Assembly (NCBI GenBank): GCA_037957365.1
Contig: JARHVA010000122.1
Coordinates: 4,453,501 to 4,517,500 of the forward strand
DNA length: 64,000 bases
DNA from: Torreya grandis
Taxonomy: Eukaryota; Streptophyta; Pinopsida; Cupressales; Taxaceae
Direction of reading: 5' to 3'
Positions 31,992-43,799 of the stretch are shown in pieces (the first letter of the stretch is position 1; each line of letters begins with the position of its first letter). A program made the position numbers and the translations under genes. Under the pieces are notes generated by a model, which did no database searches, was not told the origin of the DNA, and saw only the letters and a list, made by a program, of their open reading frames with translations.

Positions 31992-33900
31992 GTGTTTTTG
32001 TTTTCAAAGATTTCTTCATTAAATTTAGATATGTCTAGCTACACTTATGGTGTAGTCATGGATAGACCAACTTATGATAAAATGGCAGCACAAAATGACT
32101 TTTATGACTTTAGTCAAGACCCGTATGGTGATAATATGGTTTGTGAGATAGATTTCTATCCCCCTCAAAAAAATTAGTCATGTGAACACAATCAAGATCC
32201 AACTTATGATCTAACTCATGATCGAAATGATTGGATTTATCAGGAAGACTTGGATGCTTTGGCTTGTGTAAGTAATAAGACTCCACAATGTACCAAGATC
32301 ACCATTTTAAGACCTCCTCCTTTGGTTTGCATGAGAAACCAAACTAAGAAGCCTCTATTCATTACCATTTTAGGACATCCTCCTTTGGTTTGTATGAGCA
32401 AACAAATTAATAAGCATCTAGTTGTTACCATTCTTGGCCCATCACTAGTTTTTGATGAACCTATTGTTGAAAATCCTCCATTTGATGAACCATTTATTTT
32501 TTATCCCTTCTTTAATAGTCTAATATTTAGAGAGTCTATTATTGATCCACAAACCATTATTCCCCCTTAAACCAAATGTTCCCCACTTTAAAAAATTTGT
32601 GCCAATCTTCAAGCCTAAATAAGAACCATTACCTCTTCAAAATCCATCTTATGAGGATCAAAATGTGTTCAAAGTTGATATTTTGTAGCTAATTGTGAAC
32701 TAAAACCAAAATTTTATTATTTAAACTCCCATTTCTAACAATATAAACTATGATAAGTTACCTATTCATATGTTACCCATTTTTAAAGAGCCTCATCTCC
32801 TTGACAAGGTAGTCTTGATAGAGTTGTCTCTTGATCTTTTCCCACTTGTTGAGGAGTCTCACTTTGATAGACATGATTTTGTCGAGACATCCCTTGAGCG
32901 GTTCCCTCTTTCTGAGGGGATTCACTTAGATGAGTCAGTCTATGTTGAACCCTTCTAAGATGATTTAATTATTATTGAGCCCATTATGCCATCATAGGCC
33001 ATTACTTGTAAAAAAATTAGCATTCAATAGAACATATTATTGAAACAACCGTATTAAATGAAGAATCAATATTAGATTCAAGTTATATTTTTGAACCAAC
33101 ATTAAATTTAGCATCAAAAATAGACTCAACATCATTTGTGACATTGGATTTAGAGTCTATTTCTTCAAAATCAGAGTCAAAAATAGATGATCGTATTGGT
33201 TGTTATAACATTGGTTACAATTACCTTGTAGATCAATTTGAATATATTTGTGATCCTTCTATGGTTTTTGAGGATGATGGCTTTAACATCGACACTATTT
33301 CTCCTAGTATATTATACGAGGATTTTATTTCCTTTTACCATCCCATTATTACTACCCAACATAGCCACATTATTGAAATTTGACCTCCCATAAGTGTCAT
33401 TCTAGACCAATAGAATCACACATTGTTGAACTGCATCCATGATGACATAACAGTTGAAGAAGAATAAGAAGGCCAAGATCACATTCATATATGAGAATAA
33501 CACCCTCCTAGTGAAACATTTTTGGAGGTGTTAGGGGACAAGCAAAGTCACAACTCAAAATCCTCTAGTGAAATTTTTTTAGAAGCACTAGAAGATAATC
33601 AAAGTCAAAAGTCAACATTCCTTAATGAAACCTTCTTGTAGGTGCTATGGAATGATTAGAACAAATTCATTGGTGAAAACCTCATCGAGGCACCAATAGC
33701 TGATCACAAAAATTCTTCATTATTTACTAAAGATAATATCAAAGATCAAATCAAAATAGCTTCCTATCTATAGCCTAATCAGATGGTAACTACTCTCAAG
33801 GTCAAGTAATAAAACAATTTGATGGTCCTATCAAGAGCATATTCAGAGGTCTTTAGCCCTGCCATAACCAAAATCATGTTGAATCTAGCATAAACAACAT
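31992..33900 (+). pseudogene. Element C unknown ORF of phased peptide repeats (decayed)
   Basis: The start (MSSYTYGVVMDRP near 32031, then QDPYGDNMVCEIDFYP) matches the start of the B gag frame on the minus strand near 43690-43520 (YTYTHSGFMYSP, QDPYVDNIAYEMDYYP). After TAG at 32175 the same frame runs to TAA at 32568. It contains a 63-bp (21-residue) repeat starting at 32301, 32364 and 32427 (ITILRPPPLVCM, ITILGHPPLVCM, VTILGPSLVF). A second set in another frame, 66 and 63 bp apart, starts at 32788, 32854 and 32917 (EPHLLDKV, ESHFDRHD, GIHLDESV). A third, acidic set at 33509, 33566 and 33623 is spaced 57 bp (SETFLEVLGDKQS, SEIFLEALEDNQS, NETFL). All periods are multiples of three, which argues for a former protein. 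I do not recognise the family. Stops and frame changes show it is now broken. Confidence 0.6.
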
Positions 33901-36900
33901 TAAGTGTGACTAAAAGACTTGATCTTCATTTGTTTCACCATTCCACATTCCATTATTATCTACCATTCCATTTTAAAGTCAAACCTACCATCTACTATTT
34001 TTCCTTATTTACCATTCATGGTTGTAATTTCCTTTATAGAGGATAAAAAATACCTTGTCTCGATGTTTGAAGGAATCAAAATCAATGACCAACAAAGATC
34101 ACAAAAGCATTCTTAGCAACCAAATCTATAGGCTATTCTTGATAGAGTAATTATTTAGATAAGGTTTGGGATAGAAATTAACATGATCAAGTATTTTATT
34201 TGTAGCATTTGTTGATTAGGATGTGCATCTCCCTATTAGTATGAATAATAGAATCAAAAACCATACTCAGGCCAAAAACATGTATCATACCATTTCCATT
34301 GTTACATATCCATTTTCCATTATCGAAGTACCTAGCCATTTACCCCATCACTTGAGAGAAGTCCTCTTACCATTTTATCCAATCTATCAAAAACCATCAT
34401 TATCCATTGTAAGACTATACCATCCTATCATTTTATTCCTATCTATAACAAAGCCTATTTTTAGTCATCCTACCCAATCTTATTTTGATCTTGGTTTCTT
34501 TGGTTCTTCCTACACTTTTTATGAGAGTATTTTGATCAAGTTTAAATAATCAATTCAATTCATGTTTATAATGACAGTCTATGAAATTAGTGTGATAGTT
34601 GATCTAGAAAGATATCTTTCATTTCCCATCCTATATCCACATTTTTTTATGTGAGCTTGATTATAATCACCTATGGGCAAATCAGTATTTCACCAGTCTT
34701 ACTACTAATTATAACTACCTATGTGCAAATTAGTATCATTGACCTATGCCATTTTATCCTAGTTATAACTACCTATGGGCAAACTAGGGGCAACATTTGT
34801 TTATCATGCATTGCCTCATCACCTTGCCATTATTGTTTTCATTTGACTGGCCATTTTCCAGATTTGAGACTTGTTGGGACCTAGTTGATTTTACTTCACC
34901 TTTTATGTGGATGGAATTACTATAACTTGAGGTCATTTTAATATTATGTAGGTCATGCTCAATTCATGTTGAGGTCACTTCAGTCCCCTTTTTCCATATG
35001 CTCTCATTGTTTTGTGAGAAATCAAGCACCTCACTCTCACTGATTTACAAGCATGGGCCATTGTAGCTAGCTTAGCTATCTTATTGGAACCTCTACTCTC
35101 AAGATGTGTATCTCCTCTACTAGATGGTCTCACCTCGTACATAGACATCTTAGCTATCTTATTGGAACCTCTACTCTCAATATGTGCATCTCCTCTACTA
35201 GATGGTCCCACCTTATGCAAATTTTATCCCAAAAACACCAAAAACATTGGAAATACTTTGAAAACACCAAAAACATCAGAACATGATCCACAAAAGAACA
35301 AACATTGTCTCATTCTTCTGTATATTTGTACATTCCCATTCCACCATCCCACACTCTTACCATTTTGTGAGAAACTATTAAGTTTGAATGCTCTCATCAT
35401 TTTATGAGAAACTATTAAGTTTGAATCCTTTTACCATTTTGAAACCACAAAAACACTAGTTCATTTCATCTTGTCCCATGCACTTGCCATTTTTCAAGAT
35501 CATTATTTCTCATCTCATCAGCTTCTTATTTGCTAGACCATTCTCATTTGTTTTTTTTCTCTTCCATTTCTTCTATAAATCATGATGGTCTAATCATCAT
35601 TTTTCTTCTATCCCATTCCTTGGGAGAACTACATTTGGCCTAAAGTTCATGTTGGAACATGCATCTATGGAACTATGTAGGTAGTGTCCACTTGTCATAT
35701 ACATTTAGAGTCAACTCGGCCAACCCTTTCCTTTTCTTCTCTTCCCCCATTTCTTCTATCATTGTTCCTCTTTAATTAGGGAATAATTTTTGTGTCATTT
35801 TTATTTGTTATGATGGGGTGGAAAGTAATGCCTCTACCACACATACATGAACATTTGTCTTTAAACTGCACTAACTTGTTTTTTTGTTTGTGTGTGTTTA
35901 TTTGTGTTTTCTTGGTGTTTTGTTGTGCTTTCACACCTCTCCTTTTATTTTCTTCTCCTTTTTTTATTTTTATTCATTTTTGTCTTATTCTTAGTCTTGT
36001 GTTTCCTTGTCTTGTTTTTCTGTCTAATTTTGCTTTTCTCTTTTTGGTTCAAGAATGCCTTGATGGTCCACATAGATATTGATTATTCATATCTTGGTCT
36101 CATGTCATTGAGATGTTCTTGCCTTTTATTTTTAAACATTTTTGTTCCTACTTAAGTCATGATAGATCATATCTTGATTTCAATTTAGGTTCATTTATGT
36201 TTATCTTTTTCTTTATCTTTATATTTTTTGTTTAAATGTAAATCACTGTAACTCTAGTTTTAGTCATTATTTTACCATTATCCTTAGTTATAGATATTCA
36301 CATTTGAACTAGCTCAATGCAATTGGAATCTTATGCAATTCTAAGTTATTCATACTTATGATGCCTAATTTATTTTTCTATAGCAAGCAATTTGTTCTCA
36401 GATTTCAAAATCTTAATGTCAACATCAGCTCTGATGAACAATTCACAAGAACACTCTATAAAACCTAGGCTCATGATATGGAATTTGGCTTCTAGGTAGC
36501 ATGCATTTCAGGCTTCTTTTTCTATGCTTAGATGTGCATCTCTTTGTATATATTGTAAGTCTAATAAATTTTTGGTCATTTTTCATCATTCATCATTCCA
36601 TTCTCTCCCAAACCTGGGTGAACTACATTGGCCTAAAGTTAATGATAGAACATGAGTCCATGGAACTATGTAGGCAACACTCAATTTCTATTTAGTTCAG
36701 CTCAATTATCTCCATTCTTCTTTTCATCTCTCTCATCACTTTGTGCATTCTCATATGCTTAGTTTTACATGGATTTATAATCCATTACACCATCGCACGT
36801 ACACTTGTGCCTGCTCACTTTAACCTATCTTTTTTGTTATATCCTTGAGCTATTTTTCTTTCCATTTTCCCATGCTGGGTACAACATTTGAACCACATCT

Positions 36901-37510
36901 AAATCAAATCAGATCTACAGGGGAAAATCATTCTTTATTCTTTATCAATGATCAAAATTTGCCCTATTGGGGCACAATTATTTTGTCACAATCAAATCTA
37001 CTCTACTAGAATACTTCTTATTATTTTCCCTTTGGAAACCCCATTCTAGTGGTGCTTCCCTCTCTGAAGTAGAGCATTCTCCCTTTTTCTCTAATTCCAA
37101 GCTCTCCACATTAAATCCCATGATGGCAACATTTTAGTGTGTAACTTGTCTCAAGATTGATCAATGTTGTAAGCACATAGCTTATACTCTTAAATTGGGT
37201 ACATTTATAGTGTGTCACTTACATTTATGGACTATATATTTCCCATTCCCCCTATATTTGGGGCCTATTATACCTCTAATTATATTTTAATCATTGATGG
37301 TAATCATGTGTGAAATCATTAGCTCGTCTAGATGTGATCTCTTCAATGGGTTAATATCTCACTTTCTCTCTCTTTTCAAGAGTCCATCCTTCTCTTTCAT
37401 CCTAATATGTCCTCTCGAGGGGGAATCATGGGTCTATTCCAATCTCTTCTTGATAACTCTTTTCTTTGAAAAGATGTTGCTTCACCTAAATGTCTCTCTA
37501 TTCCTTCTCA
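33901..37510 (+). mobile_element. Element C 3' non-coding interior
   Basis: It contains the inverted counterparts of the B modules: gattataatcacctatgggc (34660), ctaattataactacctatgtgc (34715), ctagttataactacctatgggc (34760), 'gggagaactacatttggcc' (35623 and again near 36608) and 'tggaactatgtaggnaanac' (35670 and 36660). Two tandem pairs lie at 35071-35214 and 35335-35440. Low-complexity C/T-rich text fills much of the rest. Several open frames here (33919-36695) are compositional and not supported as genes. Confidence 0.7.
35071..35214 (+). repeat. 78-bp tandem duplication in element C
   Basis: cttagctatcttattggaac starts at 35071 and again at 35149, and the copies stay nearly identical through 'tagatggtcncacct'. 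The second copy ends at about 35214. Confidence 0.88.
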
Positions 37511-37523
37511 AATAGGGGGAAAA
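37511..37523 (+). other. Element C polypurine tract
   Basis: aataggggg followed by aaaa sits directly before TGTAGACA of the 3' LTR, the expected plus-strand primer position. Confidence 0.8.
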
Positions 37524-38689
37524 TGTAGACATCCAATTCCTAACACTATTTATGTTAAAATTGTCAATCTTACTCGAATTACACTCAAATGCACATTTTA
37601 GGTCAAAATCCATAAAATGCACTAAGTGGTTTAAACTTATCATTTACAAGTGCCAATTTATGTCAAAGTATCCCTAAATGGGGAAATGTAACTTTGGTCA
37701 ATTAATTTTGAGTCAAAATGACAATTTCACCTTTGGTGCTCTTGATCACTCTTTTTTTATAATTCATTAGTACATGCCATGTACCTTTGTTATTTTGTGT
37801 TGGAAATATCCTAAATGGGAATATATCTCCAACACATATAACATCACTTCCAGTTCCTCTACAGTCAAATTATGATCTAGTAATATGACTTTCTGACCGT
37901 TTTGATTAATTAAGGACCAATTTTCAAATAATTTCACAAATGTTGATTAACCTCGTTTAAGGCTTATTAATCCAAATCAAGAGCTTAAGTGTATTTTCCA
38001 TGAGAGTTGTTAAATATTTATTTTTGAAAATTAATTATCTTTATCTACATCACCTAGTGACATCATTTATGGGGTGGCATCCATCAAGCCATAAGTGAAT
38101 AAAATATCAAGATTATGGGTCACCCATGCCTCTTTAATGCTTATTTATCTTGAGGATAATTATATATTTAATTACAAATATTAATATTATCTATGGCCAC
38201 ACATCTCAATCTTGAGATGGATGGTCATGGTTGATCCTGACCAATCTCAAAAATATATAAATAGAGAGGCCATGAACATCATTTCTAAGTTATTTTGGTG
38301 TAAGGTTATTATGCTCAAATAGCTTCAAAGCTTGAACATTTCAAAGTTATAATGCTAAATTATTTCCACAAAGCTTCATTGATAGGCTACTTTAGTGGTT
38401 TAAAATTAAAATCTTAGGTTTTATGGAGTGTTCTTGAGGCATTGGAGGAACATACCACCATTATTTACAAAGACAAGGATTCTTGATCAAGGGAGAAAAA
38501 TCATTTTGAGCCACATGGGTATGGTGAATCCATTTGGGAAGGTAATACAGTGTTGTTTTCTTTCATTTGTTTCTTTATATCCTTTGTAATTCCCATAAGA
38601 ATAGATAGACTTGGTTAGTTAGTTCTTTATGCATGTTTCATTATTTATGGACTAATGCTTGACTAACTTGCTTTGTAATCCTCTCTACA
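37524..38689 (+). repeat. Element C 3' LTR
   Basis: Starts TGTAGACATCC and ends CTCTCTACA. Over the first 150 bp about one base in ten differs from the 5' LTR by eye, so the insertion is old. It retains intact terminal TG and CA, unlike the 5' copy. ATCAA follows. Confidence 0.92.
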
Positions 38690-38694
38690 ATCAA

Positions 38695-39920
38695 AGGTAA
38701 GGTTATGATCAGACTCTACTTCACTATCGACATCATCATCACTAGTATCTAGTGATGGAGTTTGAAAAAGATATGTGGGGTTACCCCAAGGTAGTTTAAA
38801 TCTAATTCCATAAGGTCTTTCATACTTAGTAATGTAAATTGGCTCGATGGTTCCTTATTAATTTGGTTTGAGGCCTCTTCCTTCATAATTATGACACTCC
38901 ATGATCCTATTGGTAATATGATACTTTACATTTTTATAACAATCAACTTGGTCATCATTGTATAACCATGATTCATCCCCTTCAAGAGGGTCATGTCCTA
39001 GGCCAGATGATGGTATAAATGTGACAGGTCCCTCATCTTTGTTCTTTCTTTGCAAATGCATATGTGGGATGACCTTAGGTCACCTAAAGGTTTTTGGATT
39101 CTGAGGAAGATTGGCAATATGAAATGTATCATGGGTAACATATTCTCCTAATCCATTATCTAAAATGGTGAAATAAGTAGAAGCTTTAGGAGGTGGCATG
39201 TAGGAAAGGGAATCCAAGGTATTAGGATATATGAAATTATCTGATGAAGGATCAATAAGTGTATATTTTTCTCTATCTTACTTGGAAATTGGATTCATAT
39301 CTTACTAGCTATGAAACTTGGCCTCAAGATGCTTGGAATGCTCATATGGGTGTAAATCTCTTAGAATATTCACTTCCATCCCTGAGTGGGAAAACTTGAT
39401 ACATTGGTGCAGTGTTAATGGGACTGTATGAATCTTATGTAAGCAAGGCTTGCCTAGAATCATATTGTATGATTAATCAAGGTCAAGTACATGGATAAGT
39501 GTATCATGGGTCAAAGTCCCAATGATAATTGTAAAACTAATGGTGCCTTGTGACTCTCTTTCTTGATTATCATAGGCTTTAATAGTTTTTATTTCTAGCT
39601 AGAGATCTATCATTATGTACCCAAGAATATTGATGAGATTTAGAGACACTATGTTAAGGCCAAATCCATTTTTATAAGGACACATTTCACTTTATGCCAT
39701 CTGATACAAACTTCTATGTACAATGGGTTATTATGAAGTGGGCCAAGGGAAGACATATCACTTTGGTTGAATGTGACTTATTGGGTTGGAGCAAGGTGTC
39801 TAATCAAAGCCTAAAATTTATCAAGGGATATGTCACTATAAATAGTGGATTGGGTCAAAAACTCATTCAAGATGTTTTTTTAGATTATTTACATTTATAT
39901 CAAATCTAAAATAGAAATTT
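38695..39920 (-). pseudogene. Element B protease region remnant
   Basis: On the minus strand near 39640-39410: GFGLNIVSLNLINILGYIMI, then IKAYDNQERESQGTISFTII, then VLDLD-SYNMILGKP. This is the pattern of a retroviral-type aspartic protease of gypsy elements: the flap-side text, 'I.A.D...R...G.I' and the closing YN.ILGRP. The catalytic DGGS segment is not legible. Further left come TIEPIYITKYERPYGIRFKL and the acidic DTSDDDDVDSEVESD next to the C insertion at 38690. Confidence 0.75.
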
Positions 39921-40599
39921 GTGCTGGTATATTCTATAATTGTTTCACAATATCAAAATTATTGTCTTGGTCAGTAGTCAATGGTTTATTCTAAGGCTGA
40001 ATGGTTGGTTGGATGATAGGCAAAGTGGTGGATGGTTGTGGGCTTGGGATAGTAATATTTAACCTCCAAGTTGTAATTACACAATCAAAATTAAATACTA
40101 AACTAATATTGCTAACTTCTATTGGAAACGGTGTAGGACCAGATAGGACAAGTCTCGCTTGATGATGCACTTACATGTGTTCAAGTGGCAAGAATAAGTT
40201 ATCACTATAAGATCTAAAAGTGGACATCCTACTTTTCTAGTTTGTTTATATTCATTCCTAGTTCAAAGAAGGATTATCCATATAAGTTGGTTGGATAATA
40301 TTGTTTAGCAATGGTCTAGGTTGATTAGTGTTTGGTCTAGGATTAATGGAGATGGTATTAACACTACCCCCTATAATATGACCTATAAACCTATTGTAGT
40401 CATGTGAAACTCCATGGTAGGTTTTTTGGTTATTACCATTATGACCTTGGTTTTGTCCATTATTCTATCATTACGAGTTTTACTACTAACTTTGTTGATT
40501 CTGCTAGTTTGGCCTTTAATTTTGATACTATTCATTCTACTATTGCACTGGCTATTGTTCTTATTGTTGATTATTCTACTGATATAGATTGTTATGTCA

Positions 40600-41000
40600 G
40601 GGAAAAGGGTTTTTATAAATCACAAGAGTTTGATTAGAAGTGTAAGCACCATTATCCAATTTTATCTCCCCATTATCCAATATATTCTCAATTAAATGCT
40701 TGATTTGGACACATCTTCATAGATTATGCCCATTAACCTAATGATAGTCATAGAATCCATTTTCATGGTACCAATCAAGATAAGGAATTCCTTGAAATAA
40801 TGTTTTTGTATGGGAAAACTAATTAAATTTATGGTAGTAAGCTTGCAAAATATAGACTCAATAGGTTCTCCTATGTCACTAAAAACATGACATGTAGGAA
40901 TGATTCTTCTAGGAGGAGGGGTTTGTAATGGTAATAGTTGCTATATTTGTTGTGTAGGTTTTGGTTGTTATGCTTACGGCATTAGTTAGAGAGATTACTA
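40600..41000 (-). pseudogene. Element B gag zinc-knuckle-like end
   Basis: Near 40790-40670 the minus strand reads WYHENGFYDYH, then VNGHNL, a stop, RCVQIKHLIENILDNGEI. This resembles the CxxH...GH.T..C..L...IE segment at the end of plant gypsy gag, with the first cysteine lost. It would bind element RNA. Confidence is limited by frame breaks. Confidence 0.55.
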
Positions 41001-41398
41001 GGTAGGAGTAAGTTGAAAAGGTAGTACAGATGATGTTTACACTATTTGCACATGACGGTATTTGGTTATTCCATTTCCCATAACATTCCTATTATGGTTG
41101 AATTGCTTTGATCTTTCATGATTATTTGCCTATGAAAATTGTGATTCTTGTGCTTGGATGGGATGTTGGTCATTTCCCTAATTGGTACCTTAATTTTGAT
41201 TGTTTGAATTAATCTTGATGACTCCTTTATTGATGAGCACTCTCTCAATCAACAAACCTTTATCAATGATCTCCTTGAATGTATGTGCACATTGTAATTT
41301 TAGATGATAAACTTTATCACTATGAAATTTTTTGTAAACACAGTGGCTAATTTTTTATCTAGTAAACTATGGGTGAAATGGCTTGCAAGGGCTCTCCA

Positions 41399-43231
41399 TC
41401 ACTGTAAATAACCTACAAAACTCTCACCAGCTTTTTGCTTTGCTTGTGTGAGGTCCACTAATGAAATCTCATGTTTGAGATTATAGGAAAAGTGATGTAC
41501 AAACTTATCAAAAAGATCATCAAAATCTACTAATGAGTTTTTGGGTATCTTCAAAAACCACTCCAAGGCTTGTCCATCTAAGATCCTTGGAAACAATAGC
41601 AAAAGGTATATGTCATTATATGCCACTGGTCAACATGAGACAAAGAATTTGGTTAAATAAGCCTTATGATCACCTTTCCATTTGTATTTATTGAATTTTA
41701 GTGCTTCATATCCTGAAGTGAATGGTATCTAAAAATACTCCATGTTGAATGGATAGGAACATATGTCATCCAATTTGAATTTTTTGGGTTGCTTTCCAGC
41801 CTGAATGGTGGCAATTACATCCTTCATCTGTTACAATTCTTGGGATAGGAAACTAGAAGGGATATTGGTTTGAGAGAGAATTCGGGTTTAGATAGATGGT
41901 TGGGAAGTCACAAGTGGAATACTTTTACTAAGGTATGATGGAGATACCTATTGGGTTAAATTGGCTAGGTTAGGGAATAGACTAGGAATATGCATATGTG
42001 GATTGGGTTCTACTTGAAATTGCACATTTGGCTATGTGATATTCTAGTTTGGGTTGGTGATAAAATTTTGACCTAGGAGATTTTGTGGTTGGGAAGGAGG
42101 GATATAATTATTTTGTGCCTACTATGGTTGAAAAGGGACATGCTACCGAATAATCAAACCTTACTGTTGAGTGGAAACTTGTGGACCAAGACCCTATTTC
42201 TAGATTTGTGGTACATTTTAAACCAATGGTTGTCTAGTAGGTACTTGAGAAACTTGATGACCTCTTTGTTGCATGAATACCTATGAGGAAGTGAAATTAG
42301 GTTGTAGATTCAACATTTGTCATTGACCAATATTTGCCCATTATTGACTAGTCATTGTTTGGTTTTAGACTGACATATGAATTTTTGACTAAAAAGGTAT
42401 ATTCATCATTACCTAGTAGGGTGAAATATTTATTGGCCCTAATTGAGGTGGCAATATATTCATTCTTTATTGCATTGATACACTAGAATATGTCTATTTT
42501 TGTGGAATACTACTTGCTACCCATTGAGGGGGAGTTGGATTCATCACATTCTATCATTGAAGTGTGATATTGGCTATTATTTGATTACCTAACCCTGTAG
42601 GTTGTACAGTTGAAGAATTAGTTAGTTGAGGATGGGGTGAAAAAACTCCTATCCCTTAATATGATGACCTATTCATAGGATTAACTATAGGCACATATTT
42701 TTGGCTAATTTTTTGCATATTAGTACTAGTCTGATCAGGACTAGATATTGTTTGCACATTATCTACTACATTTGGCTCACTATTCAGTGTAGAGGTTGAA
42801 GACACTTCTTTAATAATGGGCATATGTATGAGGGTATTTATTAAATCAATTTTTTCAAATGGGTCAAAACTTAGATTCTCTTATCCAGTTAAATTTATCA
42901 TCACTCTTATTGAAGGAACTAGGTCAATGAGAGGCTTACTTACAATGTTCATCTAATTGAAATCATGTGCTAGATTTAGATATGTTTGATATGCTATCTA
43001 CATTTGGTTAAAGATATATTTCATGATGTTTTTACTTTGATTAGATATATTAGGATCTTGGTACGTTGTTTGAATTAGATCCATAGGATTGCTAGAAGAA
43101 GCCTGTTGATGGTAAATGATATTGTGGTCCACTCTTACTAGACTTGGTAAATTTTCATGGGGGAAGTCTACTTGAAACATGGCCCCTACCTTGATGTCTC
43201 TAACCAAAATCTCATCTTTTTTCTCTAACAA
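41399..43231 (-). pseudogene. Element B gag remnant
   Basis: The core at 41626-41399 reads AYNDIYLLLLFPRILDGQAL, EWFLKIPKNSLVDFDDLFDK, FVHHFSYNLKHEISLVDLTQ, AKQKAGESFVGYL, a clear Ty3/gypsy gag (Retrotrans_gag) match. The N-terminal side runs in broken frames to 43231, with a glutamine- and asparagine-rich part between. Gag would build the virus-like particle. Not functional here. Confidence 0.85.
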
Positions 43232-43341
43232 ATGTCACTCAAATAAAAATGGATCATATGTGGAATTATATTAGTAGAATATGACTGTTGAAGTATTAGT
43301 TCATCCACTATAGGTATTATAACTAAGTATTGCATAGTTTA

Positions 43342-43539
43342 TTCTTAGTCCTATTCTATGTAAGGTGGTGTGTTAACTAAATATTTAGCTAATGGATCTT
43401 GGCTTTGTGCCCCTAATTAAGTATTATAAGAGGGATAAGATTCTTAGTCCTATTCTATGTAAGGTGGTGTGTTAACTAAATATTTAGCTAATGGATCTTG
43501 GCTTTGTGCCCCTAATTAAGTATTATAAGAGGGATAATA
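43342..43539 (-). repeat. 99-bp tandem duplication in element B gag start
   Basis: Copies at 43342-43440 and 43441-43539 differ at one position near the end of the unit. This is far less than the LTR divergence of B, so the duplication is recent. 99 bp is 33 codons and would keep a frame. It lies between the gag start (about 43690-43540) and the rest of gag. Confidence 0.93.
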
Positions 43540-43799
43540 ATCCATCTCATAAGCAATATTATCCACATAGGGATCTTGCACCATTTATTTTTATGCAACC
43601 ATATTACTAACCCCTGGACTGTACATGAATCCACTATGAGTGTAGGTATACATGTTGGTATCCATAGTCAATGCTTTGTGATAAAAGGTCAAAGAGTTGT
43701 ACAAACTCTAAAAAGGATAGAATCTCAAAAAAATGATGCCTTCAATTTGGTATCAAAAATTTTATGCAAAGATTTATGAGGAAATAAGCTAGTGTAAAG

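Larger units (their letters stand above)
28880..38689 (+). mobile_element. Element C: non-autonomous LTR element with unknown repeat ORF
   Basis: LTRs at 28880-30081 and 37524-38689, primer-site region at 30082, polypurine tract at 37511-37523 and ATCAA target duplications make this a complete 9.8-kb insertion. Its LTR, leader and 3' modules are homologous to those of element B in the opposite direction. It has no protease, RT, RNase H or integrase. After a start shared with the B gag frame (31992-32180) it carries about 1.9 kb of decayed coding-like sequence made of tandem peptide repeats. Family knowledge: large LTR elements lacking pol move using proteins of autonomous relatives. The natural partner would be a live member of the B family. 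Confidence 0.9.

Noticed and set aside
35792..36155. Overlapping hydrophobic frames resembling membrane proteins
   Set aside because: T-rich composition of the C 3' interior gives strings of F, L and V in any frame. No start context or homologue in the window.
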